From Leeuwenhoekiella aequorea (GTDB lineage: Bacteria; Bacteroidota; Bacteroidia; Flavobacteriales; Flavobacteriaceae), in assembly GCF_004104375.1 (NCBI RefSeq), contig NZ_QOVM01000008.1:1-64000 (forward strand): DNA of 64,000 nt, in the 5' to 3' direction. Below, in pieces: positions 18,435-28,182 of the stretch (within the stretch, counting starts at the first letter, position 1; each line of letters starts with the position of its first letter). Under the pieces are notes generated by a model. The model made no database searches, was not told where the DNA came from, and saw only the letters and a program-made list of their open reading frames with translations. The position numbers and the translations under genes are program-made.

Positions 18435-19235
18435 TTATCTTACAAATAAAACCACTAGAGATATCAACACGGAAGCAACTGATATAAATAACCCACTATT
18501 CGGGTTTAAACTTCCTGCCTGTCGTTGAGAATCATTGAGCTCTACGTATAACACATCATTTTGTTTTAAATAATAATATTCCGAATCAATAATGCTGTTA
18601 TCGGTAAGGTCTAAGTAGGCTTTGGTAACTTTATCATTTTCCTCACGCATTACCAGAACATTATCACGACGTCCAAAGATCTGCATATCCCCGGCTAAAC
18701 CTAAGGCTTTGGGTATGGTTAAATATTCATTTGTAATCGTATAGGTACCAGGATTCCGTACGGCTCCCAATACCGAAACCTGAAAGTTAGAGAGTTTTAC
18801 ATTGACAATAGGTTTGGTTACATAGGCAGTAATCATTGTTTTCAATTTCTCCGCCAGAGCAACACGGGTTAGACCTCGTACATAAATAGTACCCAATACC
18901 GGAAACTCAATATTCCCGTTCTGATCTACCAAATAGGTTTGTAACTGAGAGCCGCCCCCTATGTTGACGGACCCTCCAGATATTCTGCTAGAACCTGTTA
19001 TTGGGGGATTGAAAGGAAGTGCGGCTTCTTGCTCAATTGCACTCACCGTAATGGTCAATTCATCATTAGGCTGTATCGTAAGAAATGATTTTGAAGGCTG
19101 CTCCATGGTTATCGTCGCGGGTATATGCAATTCTTTAGACTCGTAAAAGTAGGTAGTATCTTTACGAGATACGCAGGAGCTAAAGAATAACAACAGTCCA
19201 ACTATATAAAAACTAAAAATTGAAATACGTTTCAT
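18435..19235 (-). CDS. wza: Wza-type outer-membrane polysaccharide export lipoprotein
   Basis: The 266-residue protein has a lipoprotein signal with the lipobox Cys at residue 21 (LLFFSSC). Residues about 50-145 form the polysaccharide export domain (FLTIQPNDELTITV, then GNIEFPVLGTIYV). An SLBB domain follows (VSVLGAVRNPGTYTI). The C-terminus is hydrophobic (GLFISVASVLISLVVLFVR), the helix that crosses the outer membrane in Wza octamers. It lies 22 bases upstream of wzc, the usual partnership for capsule export across both membranes. The length suits the shorter Bacteroidota members, which have a single SLBB domain. Confidence 0.93.
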   Translation of the reverse strand: MKRISIFSFYIVGLLLFFSSCVSRKDTTYFYESKELHIPATITMEQPSKSFLTIQPNDELTITVSAIEQEAALPFNPPITGSSRISGGSVNIGGGSQLQTYLVDQNGNIEFPVLGTIYVRGLTRVALAEKLKTMITAYVTKPIVNVKLSNFQVSVLGAVRNPGTYTITNEYLTIPKALGLAGDMQIFGRRDNVLVMREENDKVTKAYLDLTDNSIIDSEYYYLKQNDVLYVELNDSQRQAGSLNPNSGLFISVASVLISLVVLFVR

Positions 19236-19292
19236 AGGTAAATTTTGCTCAAAAATAGTATTATCTTTTTAAGAAGAAACATTTAATTTAGG

Positions 19293-20639
19293 TTAGTAAG
19301 CTTTCTCCTCGCCCTGAATGGCGTTTAGCACTGTTTTGATAATTATTTTAATATCCAACCGCAGCGACCATTTTTCAACATAAAAGATATCGAGTCGCGT
19401 ACGGTTGACAATATCAGCCTGTTGTACGATTTCACCCCGGTATCCACGTACCTGTGCCAAACCGGTTATTCCGGGTTTGACAAAATGCCGAACCAAATAC
19501 TTATCTACAGAGCTTTGATACAGCTCGGTATGCAATTCCATATGGGGTCGTGGCCCTACTACGCTCATATCACCCAGCAGTACATTATAAAACTGCGGTA
19601 ACTCATCAATACTGGTGCGGCGCAAAATACGCCCCAGCTTGCTCACCCGTTTATCGTTTTTGGTCATCATAGTTTTGTCGGCATCGGCTGTAGTGGTCAT
19701 CGATCTAAATTTATAACACCAGAATACCTTGCGATCTACCCCATGCCGCTTTTGCTTAAAAAACAGGGGTTCATGAGAATCAAAACGCTGCAAGATAAAA
19801 ATTAGAGGACTCAACCACGACAAAATGCAAACGATTACTAATAATGAAAAGATCACATCAAAAGTACGCTTAGACCAGTGCGCCCATAGCGTGTCTAGAG
19901 GCAATTCCCGCATATTTAAAACGGGTACAGATCTATACATCTCAATCGTCATCGCCCGGGTAAATATTTCTTTATTATCAGGAATGATTTTCAGCTTTTT
20001 CATATTGTTATCTGCAAAAGCCATCAGGTTGAGCAGTTCTGCCTGTGACAAGCGGGAAACAGTACAAAAGATCTGATCGATATTGTAGTTCAATACATAC
20101 TGAAAACACTCTTCTATTTTACCCAAATACGTAGGGCTTTTTGAATGTTGATTGTCAAAATAGCCTTTATAGCGATACCCCAAATCGCCTTCATCAAAAA
20201 CACTACGCAATTTTTTTAAATTCCGGTCCCGACCGATCACCACGACATTGACCTGATTCCCCCCCATCTCGCGATAGCTACTACGCGCCCAAAAAAACGA
20301 AATCCGATAGACCAAAAGGCACGCGTAAATAACACCTAAGGCAAAGGATGGATTCCCAGATGCTGTGATACCCGCTCTTCTAAAGCCAAACCAGGCAAAA
20401 AACGCCAACCCAAAAACGATTAACAACTGTACAAATCGGTGGAAGTTTTCCCAAAAACGTTCCTTACGCGCAGTAGGATAGAAATTAAGCCAGTAGGCGC
20501 TCAATATCCAGGAAAAATTGAAGTACACAATTGCCCAAAAATTCAGATAGGTTTCGGGTACAAAAAATCCGAGAATTCCATTGATAAGAACTAAATGGAT
20601 AACAATAGATATCGGAATGGTATATTTTGAGAAGCGCAC
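19293..20639 (-). CDS. Polyprenyl-phosphate sugar phosphotransferase (WbaP/WcaJ type)
   Basis: The 448-residue protein begins synthesis of the repeat unit by moving a sugar-1-phosphate onto undecaprenyl phosphate. The N-terminal half has four or five membrane helices and a CoA-binding-like domain (NVVVIGRDRNLKKL). The C-terminal half is the bacterial sugar transferase domain: one membrane helix (TFDVIFSLLVIVCILSW), then FKQKRHGVDRKVFWCYKFRS, and SIDELPQFYNVLLGD with GPRPHM. The start is a GTG at 20639; an in-frame stop lies two codons upstream. The first sugar cannot be read from the sequence. A gap of 57 bases separates it from wza downstream. Confidence 0.93.
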   Translation of the reverse strand: MRFSKYTIPISIVIHLVLINGILGFFVPETYLNFWAIVYFNFSWILSAYWLNFYPTARKERFWENFHRFVQLLIVFGLAFFAWFGFRRAGITASGNPSFALGVIYACLLVYRISFFWARSSYREMGGNQVNVVVIGRDRNLKKLRSVFDEGDLGYRYKGYFDNQHSKSPTYLGKIEECFQYVLNYNIDQIFCTVSRLSQAELLNLMAFADNNMKKLKIIPDNKEIFTRAMTIEMYRSVPVLNMRELPLDTLWAHWSKRTFDVIFSLLVIVCILSWLSPLIFILQRFDSHEPLFFKQKRHGVDRKVFWCYKFRSMTTTADADKTMMTKNDKRVSKLGRILRRTSIDELPQFYNVLLGDMSVVGPRPHMELHTELYQSSVDKYLVRHFVKPGITGLAQVRGYRGEIVQQADIVNRTRLDIFYVEKWSLRLDIKIIIKTVLNAIQGEEKAY

Positions 20640-20650
20640 GAACTACAGGT

Positions 20651-21418
20651 TTAGGTAGGAGTATTAAAAATACGAGGTGCCAGATATTGCGGGATTTTAC
20701 GCGCAATTTTGAATGCTAAGGTAAATACACCCCACAGGCCATAGCGCCTGATGATGTGTAAATCTTCTGCAGATTTCTTTTTCTGAAGTGCAGCGGTCGT
20801 ACTTTTTCCTCCCAAACGCATTTGGACCAACCATCGGTCTAAAAAATAAAACTGAATATCGGGATTTTTAAACCAGCGTAAACTCAGCTCATAATCCCCA
20901 GCAATGCGATACCCTTCTTCATACATTCCATACGTTTCAAATACAGCCGCTGTAGCATACATGGTGGTATGTAAGGGTACCCAGCCGTAATTCAGCAAAG
21001 CTTTTCTAAAGGGAGCACTTTTATACACCCGCTTGATCTGAGAAGGATCTTCCCGGTTTACAAACATCCCGTTCCCGTAAACCACATCGGCATGGGTCGC
21101 TTCAAAAGCGGCTGCCACCTCGCCTAATGTGGAAGAATTAGGATAAAAATCATCGGAATGTAAAATACCGATGATATCTCCCGTAGCTGCACGTATTCCC
21201 TTATTTAAGGCATTGTACAGCCCGGTATCGGGTTCCGAAATATAATAACCTAGATTATTTTGGTATTTTTCAATAAGTTGCTGCGTTCCGTCTGTAGAAC
21301 CACCATCAATTACTACATGCTCTATATTGGGATAGTCCTGACTTAAAACCGCTTGTAAACAGGATTCGATCGTATTTTTATTGTTATAGACTATGGTAAT
21401 TACCGAAATTTTTAGCAT
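20651..21418 (-). CDS. Family 2 glycosyltransferase
   Basis: The 255-residue protein has a GT-A fold with no membrane segment. Its N-terminus is VITIVYNNKNTIESC, the nucleotide-binding acidic motif is VVIDGGSTDGT, and the DXD-like motif is LHSDDFY. It resembles WcaA/PGL-type enzymes that extend a lipid-linked oligosaccharide at the inner face of the membrane. It sits between the initiating transferase and uxs in the GC-richer distal part of the operon, so it may add the second sugar of a core shared among strains. Donor and acceptor are unknown. Confidence 0.9.
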   Translation of the reverse strand: MLKISVITIVYNNKNTIESCLQAVLSQDYPNIEHVVIDGGSTDGTQQLIEKYQNNLGYYISEPDTGLYNALNKGIRAATGDIIGILHSDDFYPNSSTLGEVAAAFEATHADVVYGNGMFVNREDPSQIKRVYKSAPFRKALLNYGWVPLHTTMYATAAVFETYGMYEEGYRIAGDYELSLRWFKNPDIQFYFLDRWLVQMRLGGKSTTAALQKKKSAEDLHIIRRYGLWGVFTLAFKIARKIPQYLAPRIFNTPT

Positions 21419-21424
21419 AACGTA

Positions 21425-22360
21425 TTATAGAAGTGTTTCAAAATACCTGATGGTTTTAGACAAACCGGTTTTTAAATCTGTTTGAGCCTTCCAACCCTCT
21501 AATTGAGAAAACGCTAACGAAACATCGGGCTGCCTTTGCTTAGGATCATCCTGAGGTAAGGGCATAAATCGGATTTGAGAGGCAGACCCCGTTAAACTCA
21601 AAATTGTTTCCGCCAGTTCAAGCATCGTAAATTCTTGGGCATTTCCTAAATTAACAGGACCAGAAACGGCTGATCCCGTATTCATCAGGCGGGTTAGACC
21701 TTCAATCAAATCACCTACATATTGAAACGACCGGGTTTGTGTACCGTCACCAAATATGGTAATATCTTCGCCCTTCAACGCCTGTACGATAAAATTAGAG
21801 ACCACGCGCCCATCCTGAGGATGCATATGAGGCCCATACGTATTAAAAATACGTGCGATTTTAATGGCTACATGGTTCTGGCGGTGATAATCTACAAATA
21901 AGGTTTCGGCACAACGTTTCCCCTCATCATAGCACGACCGCGGACCTATAGGATTTACATTACCCCAGTAGCTTTCGGGTTGTGGGTGTACGATGGGATC
22001 GCCATATACTTCAGAGGTACTGGCCTGTAAAATTTTGGCTTTTACCCGTTTGGCAAGCCCCAGCATATTGATGGCTCCCATAACCGAAGTCTTCATGGTT
22101 TTAATAGGATTATACTGGTAATGTACGGGGCTGGCGGGACAGGCTAAATTGTAAATCTCATCCACCTCGGCATAATAGGGTTCGGTGACATCATGCCGCA
22201 CCAACTCAAAATAGGGGTTGTCAAGCAAATGAATAATAGTTGATTTGCTACCGGTAAAATAATTATCTAAACAGATCACTTCGTGCCCCTCCTTTAAGAG
22301 ACGTTCACATAAATGCGAACCAATAAATCCGGCGCCTCCGGTAATTAAAATACGTTTCAA
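21425..22360 (-). CDS. uxs: UDP-glucuronate decarboxylase (UDP-xylose synthase)
   Basis: The 311-residue SDR enzyme decarboxylates UDP-glucuronate to UDP-xylose, using bound NAD. The Rossmann motif is [10 protein letters not shown]. The family blocks [20 protein letters not shown] (with the Tyr-x3-Lys catalytic pair) and [12 protein letters not shown] fit UXS rather than 4-epimerases. It has no membrane anchor, unlike animal Golgi UXS, but the core is strikingly similar to the eukaryotic enzyme. The substrate comes from ugd (41815-43209) in the same operon. The start is a TTG at 22360 that overlaps the end of the upstream acetyltransferase gene by four bases, which suggests translational coupling. 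Confidence 0.92.
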   Translation of the reverse strand: MKRILITGGAGFIGSHLCERLLKEGHEVICLDNYFTGSKSTIIHLLDNPYFELVRHDVTEPYYAEVDEIYNLACPASPVHYQYNPIKTMKTSVMGAINMLGLAKRVKAKILQASTSEVYGDPIVHPQPESYWGNVNPIGPRSCYDEGKRCAETLFVDYHRQNHVAIKIARIFNTYGPHMHPQDGRVVSNFIVQALKGEDITIFGDGTQTRSFQYVGDLIEGLTRLMNTGSAVSGPVNLGNAQEFTMLELAETILSLTGSASQIRFMPLPQDDPKQRQPDVSLAFSQLEGWKAQTDLKTGLSKTIRYFETLL

Positions 22361-22917
22361 TATAACTTAATTTTTCGTTCACGAATAGCCTTTGCCGGAT
22401 TTCCTTGATAAATCATATTTTCCTCAAATATACCAGAGCCAACAGAACCTGCTGTTAATATTGAATTTTTTTTTAAATAAGAATTTGGGCCTAAAAAAAC
22501 ACTTGCTCCAACCCAAGAGCCATCTTCTAAACTAATAGGTCCATTGCGATAACGAAATGATACATCGCTATAATCGTGATTTCCACCGCATAAAAAAGCA
22601 CGTTGACTAATACAAACATTATTCCCTATAGTAATAAATTCAAAATTTAATATAAACACTTCCTCTCCAATCCAAACATAATTACCAATTTGTAATTTCC
22701 ACGGCATATGAATGTTTACTCGAGGCTTAACTACAACGCCTTTTCCAATTTCTGCGCCAAAAAGCCGCAGTAAAATACATTTAAATTGATTAGGATAAGG
22801 CAATGCGCTCAAAAAGAACAGAATCTTGGTAAGATACCATAGAATTTCTTTTGATTTTGAGGCACCGCGGTCCAAGCCATGGGTAGAAGTAAATTTATCT
22901 AGTCTAATGCGATTCAT
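22357..22917 (-). CDS. WcaF-like hexapeptide-repeat acetyltransferase
   Basis: The 186-residue protein carries left-handed beta-helix hexapeptide repeats from about residue 75 ([15 protein letters not shown], then [13 protein letters not shown]). The acetyl-CoA site resembles colanic-acid acetyltransferase WcaF (CGGNHDYS, with the likely catalytic His, and [11 protein letters not shown]). The N-terminal 50 residues are the WcaF-type extension. It probably O-acetylates one sugar of the repeat unit. It marks the boundary where the AT-rich central part of the locus begins on its upstream side. It overlaps uxs by four bases. Confidence 0.88.
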   Translation of the reverse strand: MNRIRLDKFTSTHGLDRGASKSKEILWYLTKILFFLSALPYPNQFKCILLRLFGAEIGKGVVVKPRVNIHMPWKLQIGNYVWIGEEVFILNFEFITIGNNVCISQRAFLCGGNHDYSDVSFRYRNGPISLEDGSWVGASVFLGPNSYLKKNSILTAGSVGSGIFEENMIYQGNPAKAIRERKIKLY

Positions 22918-22918
22918 T

Positions 22919-23848
22919 CTAATCCACAGTATGTTTCTTGGTTAAAAATTTAATGAGATTTTTTGGAAGAGTACTAAATGTTTTAAAGGAATAAAATTTG
23001 TACAATTTTATAGCTCTTATTGGATCAATAAACAAATAAACTAAATGCGCGTGATTCTGTTTTTTTAAATAATTTCTTATTGTCTTTTTAATAGCACTTT
23101 CCGAATATCCATAGTTAGATGAATCGAGCAGTATTTGAATATAATACCTAAATTTTAGTCTTGAAACTTTTCGCAAGCTAGCATAACTTGCATTTCCCGG
23201 ATTAAAGATTATATATTTTTTACTGGTGACATAAACGTTCCCTAAAGAACAGCTATAAAGTGAAAATATTAAAGGTGCTGCTAGATTATGAAATAAATTA
23301 TGACCTCTCAATATTAATATATTTTCAGGTCTATAAACACAAGCAGTTATAAATAAAAGCGAACCGTAGTTTTCTTCAAATAAATTTAAACCTATATTTT
23401 TATTATCTTTAAAAAACCCATTTATTCTATGGGCTGATTTATCAAATACCGTATAGTTCAACAAAAGAAAATTTAAATCTGGATTTCTATTTAGAATTTC
23501 AAGTACAAATTTGAAAATACCTTCTTTTAAGTGATCATCATCACTAACAAACCACAAAAAGTCAGTTTTACAATCTTTTGCAACAACATGGAGATTACCG
23601 ACCAATCCCAAATTCTCAGTATTAACCCGATAATCTAAAAAATTATATTTCTGCTGATATGACTTTACTATTTCAAAAGTATTATCATCAGAACAGTTAT
23701 CACTAATGACAAACTTAATGCTTTTAAGAAGTGTTGGATAGCACTCAACCTCTTTACCTATAAAATCCAAAGTACGATTTAAATACTTGGAGCGATTATA
23801 AGTTGGTATACACACTGTCAACTTACTTGTTGAATGATTGTTATTCAC
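22919..23848 (-). CDS. Family 2 glycosyltransferase
   Basis: The 309-residue protein has GT-A motifs: VCIPTYNRSKYL at the N-terminus, VISDNCSDDNT for the nucleotide, and FVSDDDHLKEG as the DXD region. The C-terminal third is basic and aromatic, common in membrane-surface transferases. The GTG start at 23848 overlaps the preceding gene by eight bases. Base composition is strongly AT-rich, as in the rest of the central locus, which is typical of serotype-specific genes. The sugar donor is unknown. Confidence 0.87.
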   Translation of the reverse strand: MNNNHSTSKLTVCIPTYNRSKYLNRTLDFIGKEVECYPTLLKSIKFVISDNCSDDNTFEIVKSYQQKYNFLDYRVNTENLGLVGNLHVVAKDCKTDFLWFVSDDDHLKEGIFKFVLEILNRNPDLNFLLLNYTVFDKSAHRINGFFKDNKNIGLNLFEENYGSLLFITACVYRPENILILRGHNLFHNLAAPLIFSLYSCSLGNVYVTSKKYIIFNPGNASYASLRKVSRLKFRYYIQILLDSSNYGYSESAIKKTIRNYLKKQNHAHLVYLFIDPIRAIKLYKFYSFKTFSTLPKNLIKFLTKKHTVD

Positions 23849-24953
23849 TTTGAATTACGCTTTTAATAATGGAAATTTGTCTCTCAGGATTAAAATAATT
23901 ATCAATTTGAGCATAACAGGAATTACGTATAATCTCTTCTTTCCCATTACTCAAACTCAACCACTTTTCTATCTTGCTAGCAAGATCAGTACTATTTTGA
24001 TATTTAAAGAACATTCCTGTTAGACCTTCTTTTATTGCTTCAAATTCTGGCATTTGATTTGGAAAGTTATCATGGGTAATAACTGGACAACCATAAGTCA
24101 TTGCGTGAATAGCAGTCAAACCCACATTACCAGGGGAGACACAAACGTCCGCAAGTTTATATAAACTAGCAAGTACAGATTCTTCATAACAAGCTCCAAA
24201 AAAATGACAATTATCTTCCAAATTTAATTCTGTGACCAATTTTTTTAAACCTTTGCATTCGGGTCCATCACCAATTATAAGAGAATTGACAATAATTCCT
24301 CTTTTTACTAGTATTTCTTGTGCCTCTAAAAGTAAATCAATGTTTTTAATTTTTGTTAAACGCCCTGTAAAGATTATAACAGGTGCTTTATCCTTAAAAT
24401 TAATGTCTTCTATTGATGTGGATGGAGCTGAGTCTCTAAATTGAATTTGATTAAAGTAATCTAAAGAATTATAAATAACGTGTAATTTGTTAGCCTTCAA
24501 ACCTTCTTCGATCATTAAGTCTCTAGCATAATTACCATAAAGCAAAACCCCAGTTGATAATCTAAAAAAGACTTTTTTTAAAATTTTCTTTACAAGATTC
24601 TCACGGCCATACCATCCATGACACCACAAATATGTCTTCTTTCCTGTTATATAATTAATTATTAGCATTACCCAAACGGAAATTATAAATGGGTCTCCAG
24701 TTAAAATATAAGATTCATAAGGAGCAAAAGATTTTCTAATAGATTTTTTTAAGATTATAAAATTACCAATGACTTTAATTGTCTCTAATTTCTTTGGATT
24801 GCCTTCGAATAAATTATAGTCTATGGGCTTGATCTTTCCTTCCTCGACATCCCCAAAATAAAAGTCGCATCCTAATTCCTGTTCCATTATCAGAAATATA
24901 GCTTCTCTATAATGAGGAGGATAATTGAAAATACAACATACTTTGTTTTCCAT
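23841..24953 (-). CDS. Family 4 (GT-B) glycosyltransferase
   Basis: The 370-residue protein has the two-domain GT-B layout. The C-terminal donor domain shows FTGRLTKIKNIDLLLEA and, near residue 275, SPGNVGLTAIHAMTYGCPVI, a variant of the retaining family 4 E-x7-E region. The N-terminus holds hydrophobic patches for the membrane surface (SVWVMLIINYITG). It overlaps the following transferase gene by eight bases. One step of repeat-unit assembly is inferred; donor and linkage cannot be deduced. Confidence 0.88.
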   Translation of the reverse strand: MENKVCCIFNYPPHYREAIFLIMEQELGCDFYFGDVEEGKIKPIDYNLFEGNPKKLETIKVIGNFIILKKSIRKSFAPYESYILTGDPFIISVWVMLIINYITGKKTYLWCHGWYGRENLVKKILKKVFFRLSTGVLLYGNYARDLMIEEGLKANKLHVIYNSLDYFNQIQFRDSAPSTSIEDINFKDKAPVIIFTGRLTKIKNIDLLLEAQEILVKRGIIVNSLIIGDGPECKGLKKLVTELNLEDNCHFFGACYEESVLASLYKLADVCVSPGNVGLTAIHAMTYGCPVITHDNFPNQMPEFEAIKEGLTGMFFKYQNSTDLASKIEKWLSLSNGKEEIIRNSCYAQIDNYFNPERQISIIKSVIQSE

Positions 24954-24960
24954 CTAAATT

Positions 24961-26208
24961 TTAAAAATTCGTTATTACAGTTTTTGAAGAATGGTAATTC
25001 AAGAAAAAAAGTGGAAGGCACGACCAAAAATAACTAATCGTGAAAATACCACCAGAGGTCATTGTTGTAATGAACAAAAGAAAACATAGAATAGATATTA
25101 AAACATTAAAATCGTTTTCTCTTGAAAAATTAAACTTTATATGCTTATAAATACTGTAAAATAAAAACAGGATTGGGATTAAACCAATTATCCCGGTCGC
25201 CATCAAAACTTCTAAAAAAAAATTATGAGGATAAAAATTATCGAATTTATTTAAATAAGAGTCTCCAATAAAAGGAGAATCCTGGAATTGATTCCAAGCA
25301 CTTTCCCATTCAAAATCTCGGGCTTCTTTCTTATCCATTTTACGATTATCAATAGACTCGGTAATTCTAATAAATGTTTTTGTTTGAATTAAATTGTCAT
25401 AATACAGTGTAACAAGTGCTATAAATCCCAAAAAAGCAAATATGATAAAAAAGAAAATTTTATGAATTTTATATTTGTTCTTTTTAATATAATAAAAAAT
25501 AACAAAAACACTACAAATTAAAAGATTTAGAACGGGTCCTCGTGAACCTGCAATTAATACTGCGATAAGACCAAAACCAAATGTCATTACATAATGCCAC
25601 TTGTAACGCAAGATCAAAATATTGAATAAACTCGATACTGCTAAAGCAGAACCATATATACCTATTAAGATAGAGTTTATTACAAACTCCCCTTCTGTAG
25701 CATCAGTAGTCCCTGACAATTGTATACGTGTATTAAATTGACCAAAAATAGCAAACCCATATTGAATGCCTATCAATAAGAGTAACAGAGTTACTGTTAT
25801 AGTCAATACGAGATGAATTTTTGATTTTAATTTCTTTACATCTATTTCTCTTAGATATAAAGAAATAGCCAATATTGGTAACAGACCATTAGCTATAGTC
25901 ATAGCGAAGACAAAATAATCGGGTCGAGAGGAAAAAGAAATATTTTTAAAAATTATATCAATACTCAACCTTATTATATAAATAACAAAAAAGATTACCG
26001 TTGCTATTAACCAGCTTTTTGGTCTCCGGAAAGAATTAAGTTTTAATATAAATAATAACATAAAAACTCCAGCATACAAACCTCTACTTAAAATATTTAC
26101 TATACCTGAATCTAAACCAAATAAAAGTGCGAAGGCAGACTGTAGTGGATACCCAAATGAGGATAAAACACAAAACCAAAGAGCAATTTGTACGCTATTG
26201 AACCTCAT
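24961..26208 (-). CDS. Wzy-type O-antigen/capsule polymerase
   Basis: The protein has 415 residues from the ATG at 26208; a TTG at 26223, overlapping the upstream gene, is an alternative. It is very hydrophobic with about eleven membrane helices. A large soluble loop lies between the last helices (about 285-335, containing ESAWNQFQDSPFIGDSYLN and YPHNFFLEV). This loop is the signature of Wzy and O-antigen ligase-like proteins. With Wzx, Wza and Wzc in the same operon it should polymerise flipped repeat units in the periplasm. It is the only polymerase candidate in the locus. Ligase activity cannot be excluded. Confidence 0.85.
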   Translation of the reverse strand: MRFNSVQIALWFCVLSSFGYPLQSAFALLFGLDSGIVNILSRGLYAGVFMLLFILKLNSFRRPKSWLIATVIFFVIYIIRLSIDIIFKNISFSSRPDYFVFAMTIANGLLPILAISLYLREIDVKKLKSKIHLVLTITVTLLLLLIGIQYGFAIFGQFNTRIQLSGTTDATEGEFVINSILIGIYGSALAVSSLFNILILRYKWHYVMTFGFGLIAVLIAGSRGPVLNLLICSVFVIFYYIKKNKYKIHKIFFFIIFAFLGFIALVTLYYDNLIQTKTFIRITESIDNRKMDKKEARDFEWESAWNQFQDSPFIGDSYLNKFDNFYPHNFFLEVLMATGIIGLIPILFLFYSIYKHIKFNFSRENDFNVLISILCFLLFITTMTSGGIFTISYFWSCLPLFFLNYHSSKTVITNF

Positions 26209-26219
26209 TGAAATTATAA

Positions 26220-27392
26220 TCAATTATAAATAACACGATGAGCGAATTCTAATGGATTTCGCTCATTTAAAAAAACTAAAGTTTCTGGTTCTACTTCTTT
26301 CTCTGATATGTCTAAAGTCGAGATTATAGCATTAGCAATCTCATTTGGTGTAATATCGCTAATCAAGAAGCCTATTCTATAGTTCTCAACCAGCCTTTTT
26401 ATCAAGCCGGAATCAAGAGCGATAATTTTCCTATTGGAGGCGACTGCATGACCTAAAATCCCACTTGATGCCTCTGTATTTTTATTAGTCATCAATACAA
26501 TATGTGCAGCATTAAAAGTAATCTTCATCATCTCGTTAGTAACAAAGTCTTTATACCATAAAATTTGTACATCACATAACTTTTTAGCTTTTTCAATGGT
26601 TTCACTAATTTTTAATCCAAATTCTTCAGAACTAGATTTGCCGACAATTAATAGGCAAATTTTATTCTGTAAAGCTGAAGGTAGTAAACTACAGGCTTCA
26701 ATACATTCAAGCGTACCTTTTCTATCACTTAGACCTCCAAAATGTAAGTAGATCAATTTTTCTTTACTTATTCCCTTATAAAAATCATCGAACTTAATAT
26801 GCCCAGAAATATTAATTTTAGGTATTGGATCTGGCAGTGTTTTAAATATATGAGTGTTGAAAGAAGTATTTAAAGATTTTACAGATTTAGCATCATTTAA
26901 GATAAAGATGCTCTTGATACGACTGTTTTTAAGATACAATAAGGTTGTAATTTTTTTTCTAAAATACTTTAGATTATTCTTAACACCAGAAATATCCATA
27001 GCAGAAAATTGCTGAAAAAGAATTCCTTTAATTCTATATTTATCTCTTTTGAGAATGCAAGATATTTGTAATGTATTAAAATATAGAGCGATAATTTCAT
27101 CAACATTGTACTTTTTTGCGTACTTCATCATCAAAGAATACTCTAGAAACGATCTTCTAATTAGATTAGACCGAAATATTTTTTTTAAGCTTTCTCCCTC
27201 TACATATTTCCAAAATACATTATTTAAATCCTTAGTCTTATCTACTATAAAACTGAAATCTGAATAAAAATTTGTGTTAACAACAAAAATAAATAAACCT
27301 TTAGGTTTATTTGTTTGTAAATACGTAGCTATATGGTCAATGTATTCAGAATGGTGCCCTGTCGACTGAATATCAAAAAACAGAACCTTCAT
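26220..27392 (-). CDS. Family 4-like glycosyltransferase
   Basis: The 390-residue protein begins VLFFDIQSTGHHSEYIDH, a common opening for GT-B enzymes that bind a lipid-linked acceptor. The C-terminal domain contains YLHFGGLSDRKGTLECIEA, a nucleotide-binding loop, and LGHAVASNRKIIALDSGLI, the acidic donor-site region in weaker form. It is AT-rich and Lys/Asn-rich like its neighbours. It overlaps the upstream family 2 gene by four bases (27389-27392). Assignment to family 4 is by motif only. Confidence 0.8.
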   Translation of the reverse strand: MKVLFFDIQSTGHHSEYIDHIATYLQTNKPKGLFIFVVNTNFYSDFSFIVDKTKDLNNVFWKYVEGESLKKIFRSNLIRRSFLEYSLMMKYAKKYNVDEIIALYFNTLQISCILKRDKYRIKGILFQQFSAMDISGVKNNLKYFRKKITTLLYLKNSRIKSIFILNDAKSVKSLNTSFNTHIFKTLPDPIPKINISGHIKFDDFYKGISKEKLIYLHFGGLSDRKGTLECIEACSLLPSALQNKICLLIVGKSSSEEFGLKISETIEKAKKLCDVQILWYKDFVTNEMMKITFNAAHIVLMTNKNTEASSGILGHAVASNRKIIALDSGLIKRLVENYRIGFLISDITPNEIANAIISTLDISEKEVEPETLVFLNERNPLEFAHRVIYN

Positions 27393-28177
27393 AATTTAAA
27401 TTTTAGTTTATACTTAAGATGGCTCATAAATAGATTTAGAATTGCTATAATTAGATAAATCTTATTAGATTTTAAAGGAAATATAATCAACAACGACTTA
27501 ATTCTCTCTAAATAAACCGGATTGCTTTTTGTATATATATTAGATATACGCTCTTGATCATGCCTCAAATAAATATAAAGTGGCTTTTCTATGTAAATCA
27601 ACGTATCTGCCAATAATGCTGCTTTTTGAAAATAATCGACATCTTGATTTCTATTTAACTTCTCATTCCATTTTACCTTATCTGCCAATTTTCTTAAAAT
27701 TAGTGGCGATCCACACCCAAATGATCCGTGGGTTTTTAAAATTTTTTTTATTCTAGCAGCATTAGAATGATATACAGTAGTGCCTGAAGGTATATACTTC
27801 ATAATAAAATCACATAGCATAAAATCAGCTTTGAGACTTTGAGAATTTTTAATTTGAATAGAAAATTTATTGGACTCAATTAAATCATCACTATCCAAAA
27901 ATTGAATAAAATCACCACTACTTAAGCTATAGCCATAATTGCGAGCAGCGGGAGCACCTTTATTAATTTGCTTTTGAGCTATTATTTTAAAATCTACGGC
28001 ATTTTTCTTTTGTTGATAATTCTTAATAATTTCAAATGATTTGTCACTTGAACCATCATCAATCAAAACTAACTCTATAGGTCTATAGTCTGAATTATAA
28101 ACACTATCTAAAGTTTTTAAAATAAATTCTTCCCGGTTATAAACAGGTATTATAACAGAAACTAAGTTATCTGACAT
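27389..28177 (-). CDS. Family 2 glycosyltransferase
   Basis: The 262-residue protein has clear GT-A motifs: VIIPVYNREEFILKT at the start, LVLIDDGSSDKS, and FLDSDDLIESNK as the metal-binding DXD region. QDVDYFQKAALLA at about residue 180 is the acceptor-side acidic motif. A hydrophobic tail (IYLIIAILNLFMS) may attach it to the membrane. It begins five bases after the flippase gene ends. The donor is unknown. Confidence 0.9.
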   Translation of the reverse strand: MSDNLVSVIIPVYNREEFILKTLDSVYNSDYRPIELVLIDDGSSDKSFEIIKNYQQKKNAVDFKIIAQKQINKGAPAARNYGYSLSSGDFIQFLDSDDLIESNKFSIQIKNSQSLKADFMLCDFIMKYIPSGTTVYHSNAARIKKILKTHGSFGCGSPLILRKLADKVKWNEKLNRNQDVDYFQKAALLADTLIYIEKPLYIYLRHDQERISNIYTKSNPVYLERIKSLLIIFPLKSNKIYLIIAILNLFMSHLKYKLKFKL

Positions 28178-28182
28178 CTAAA

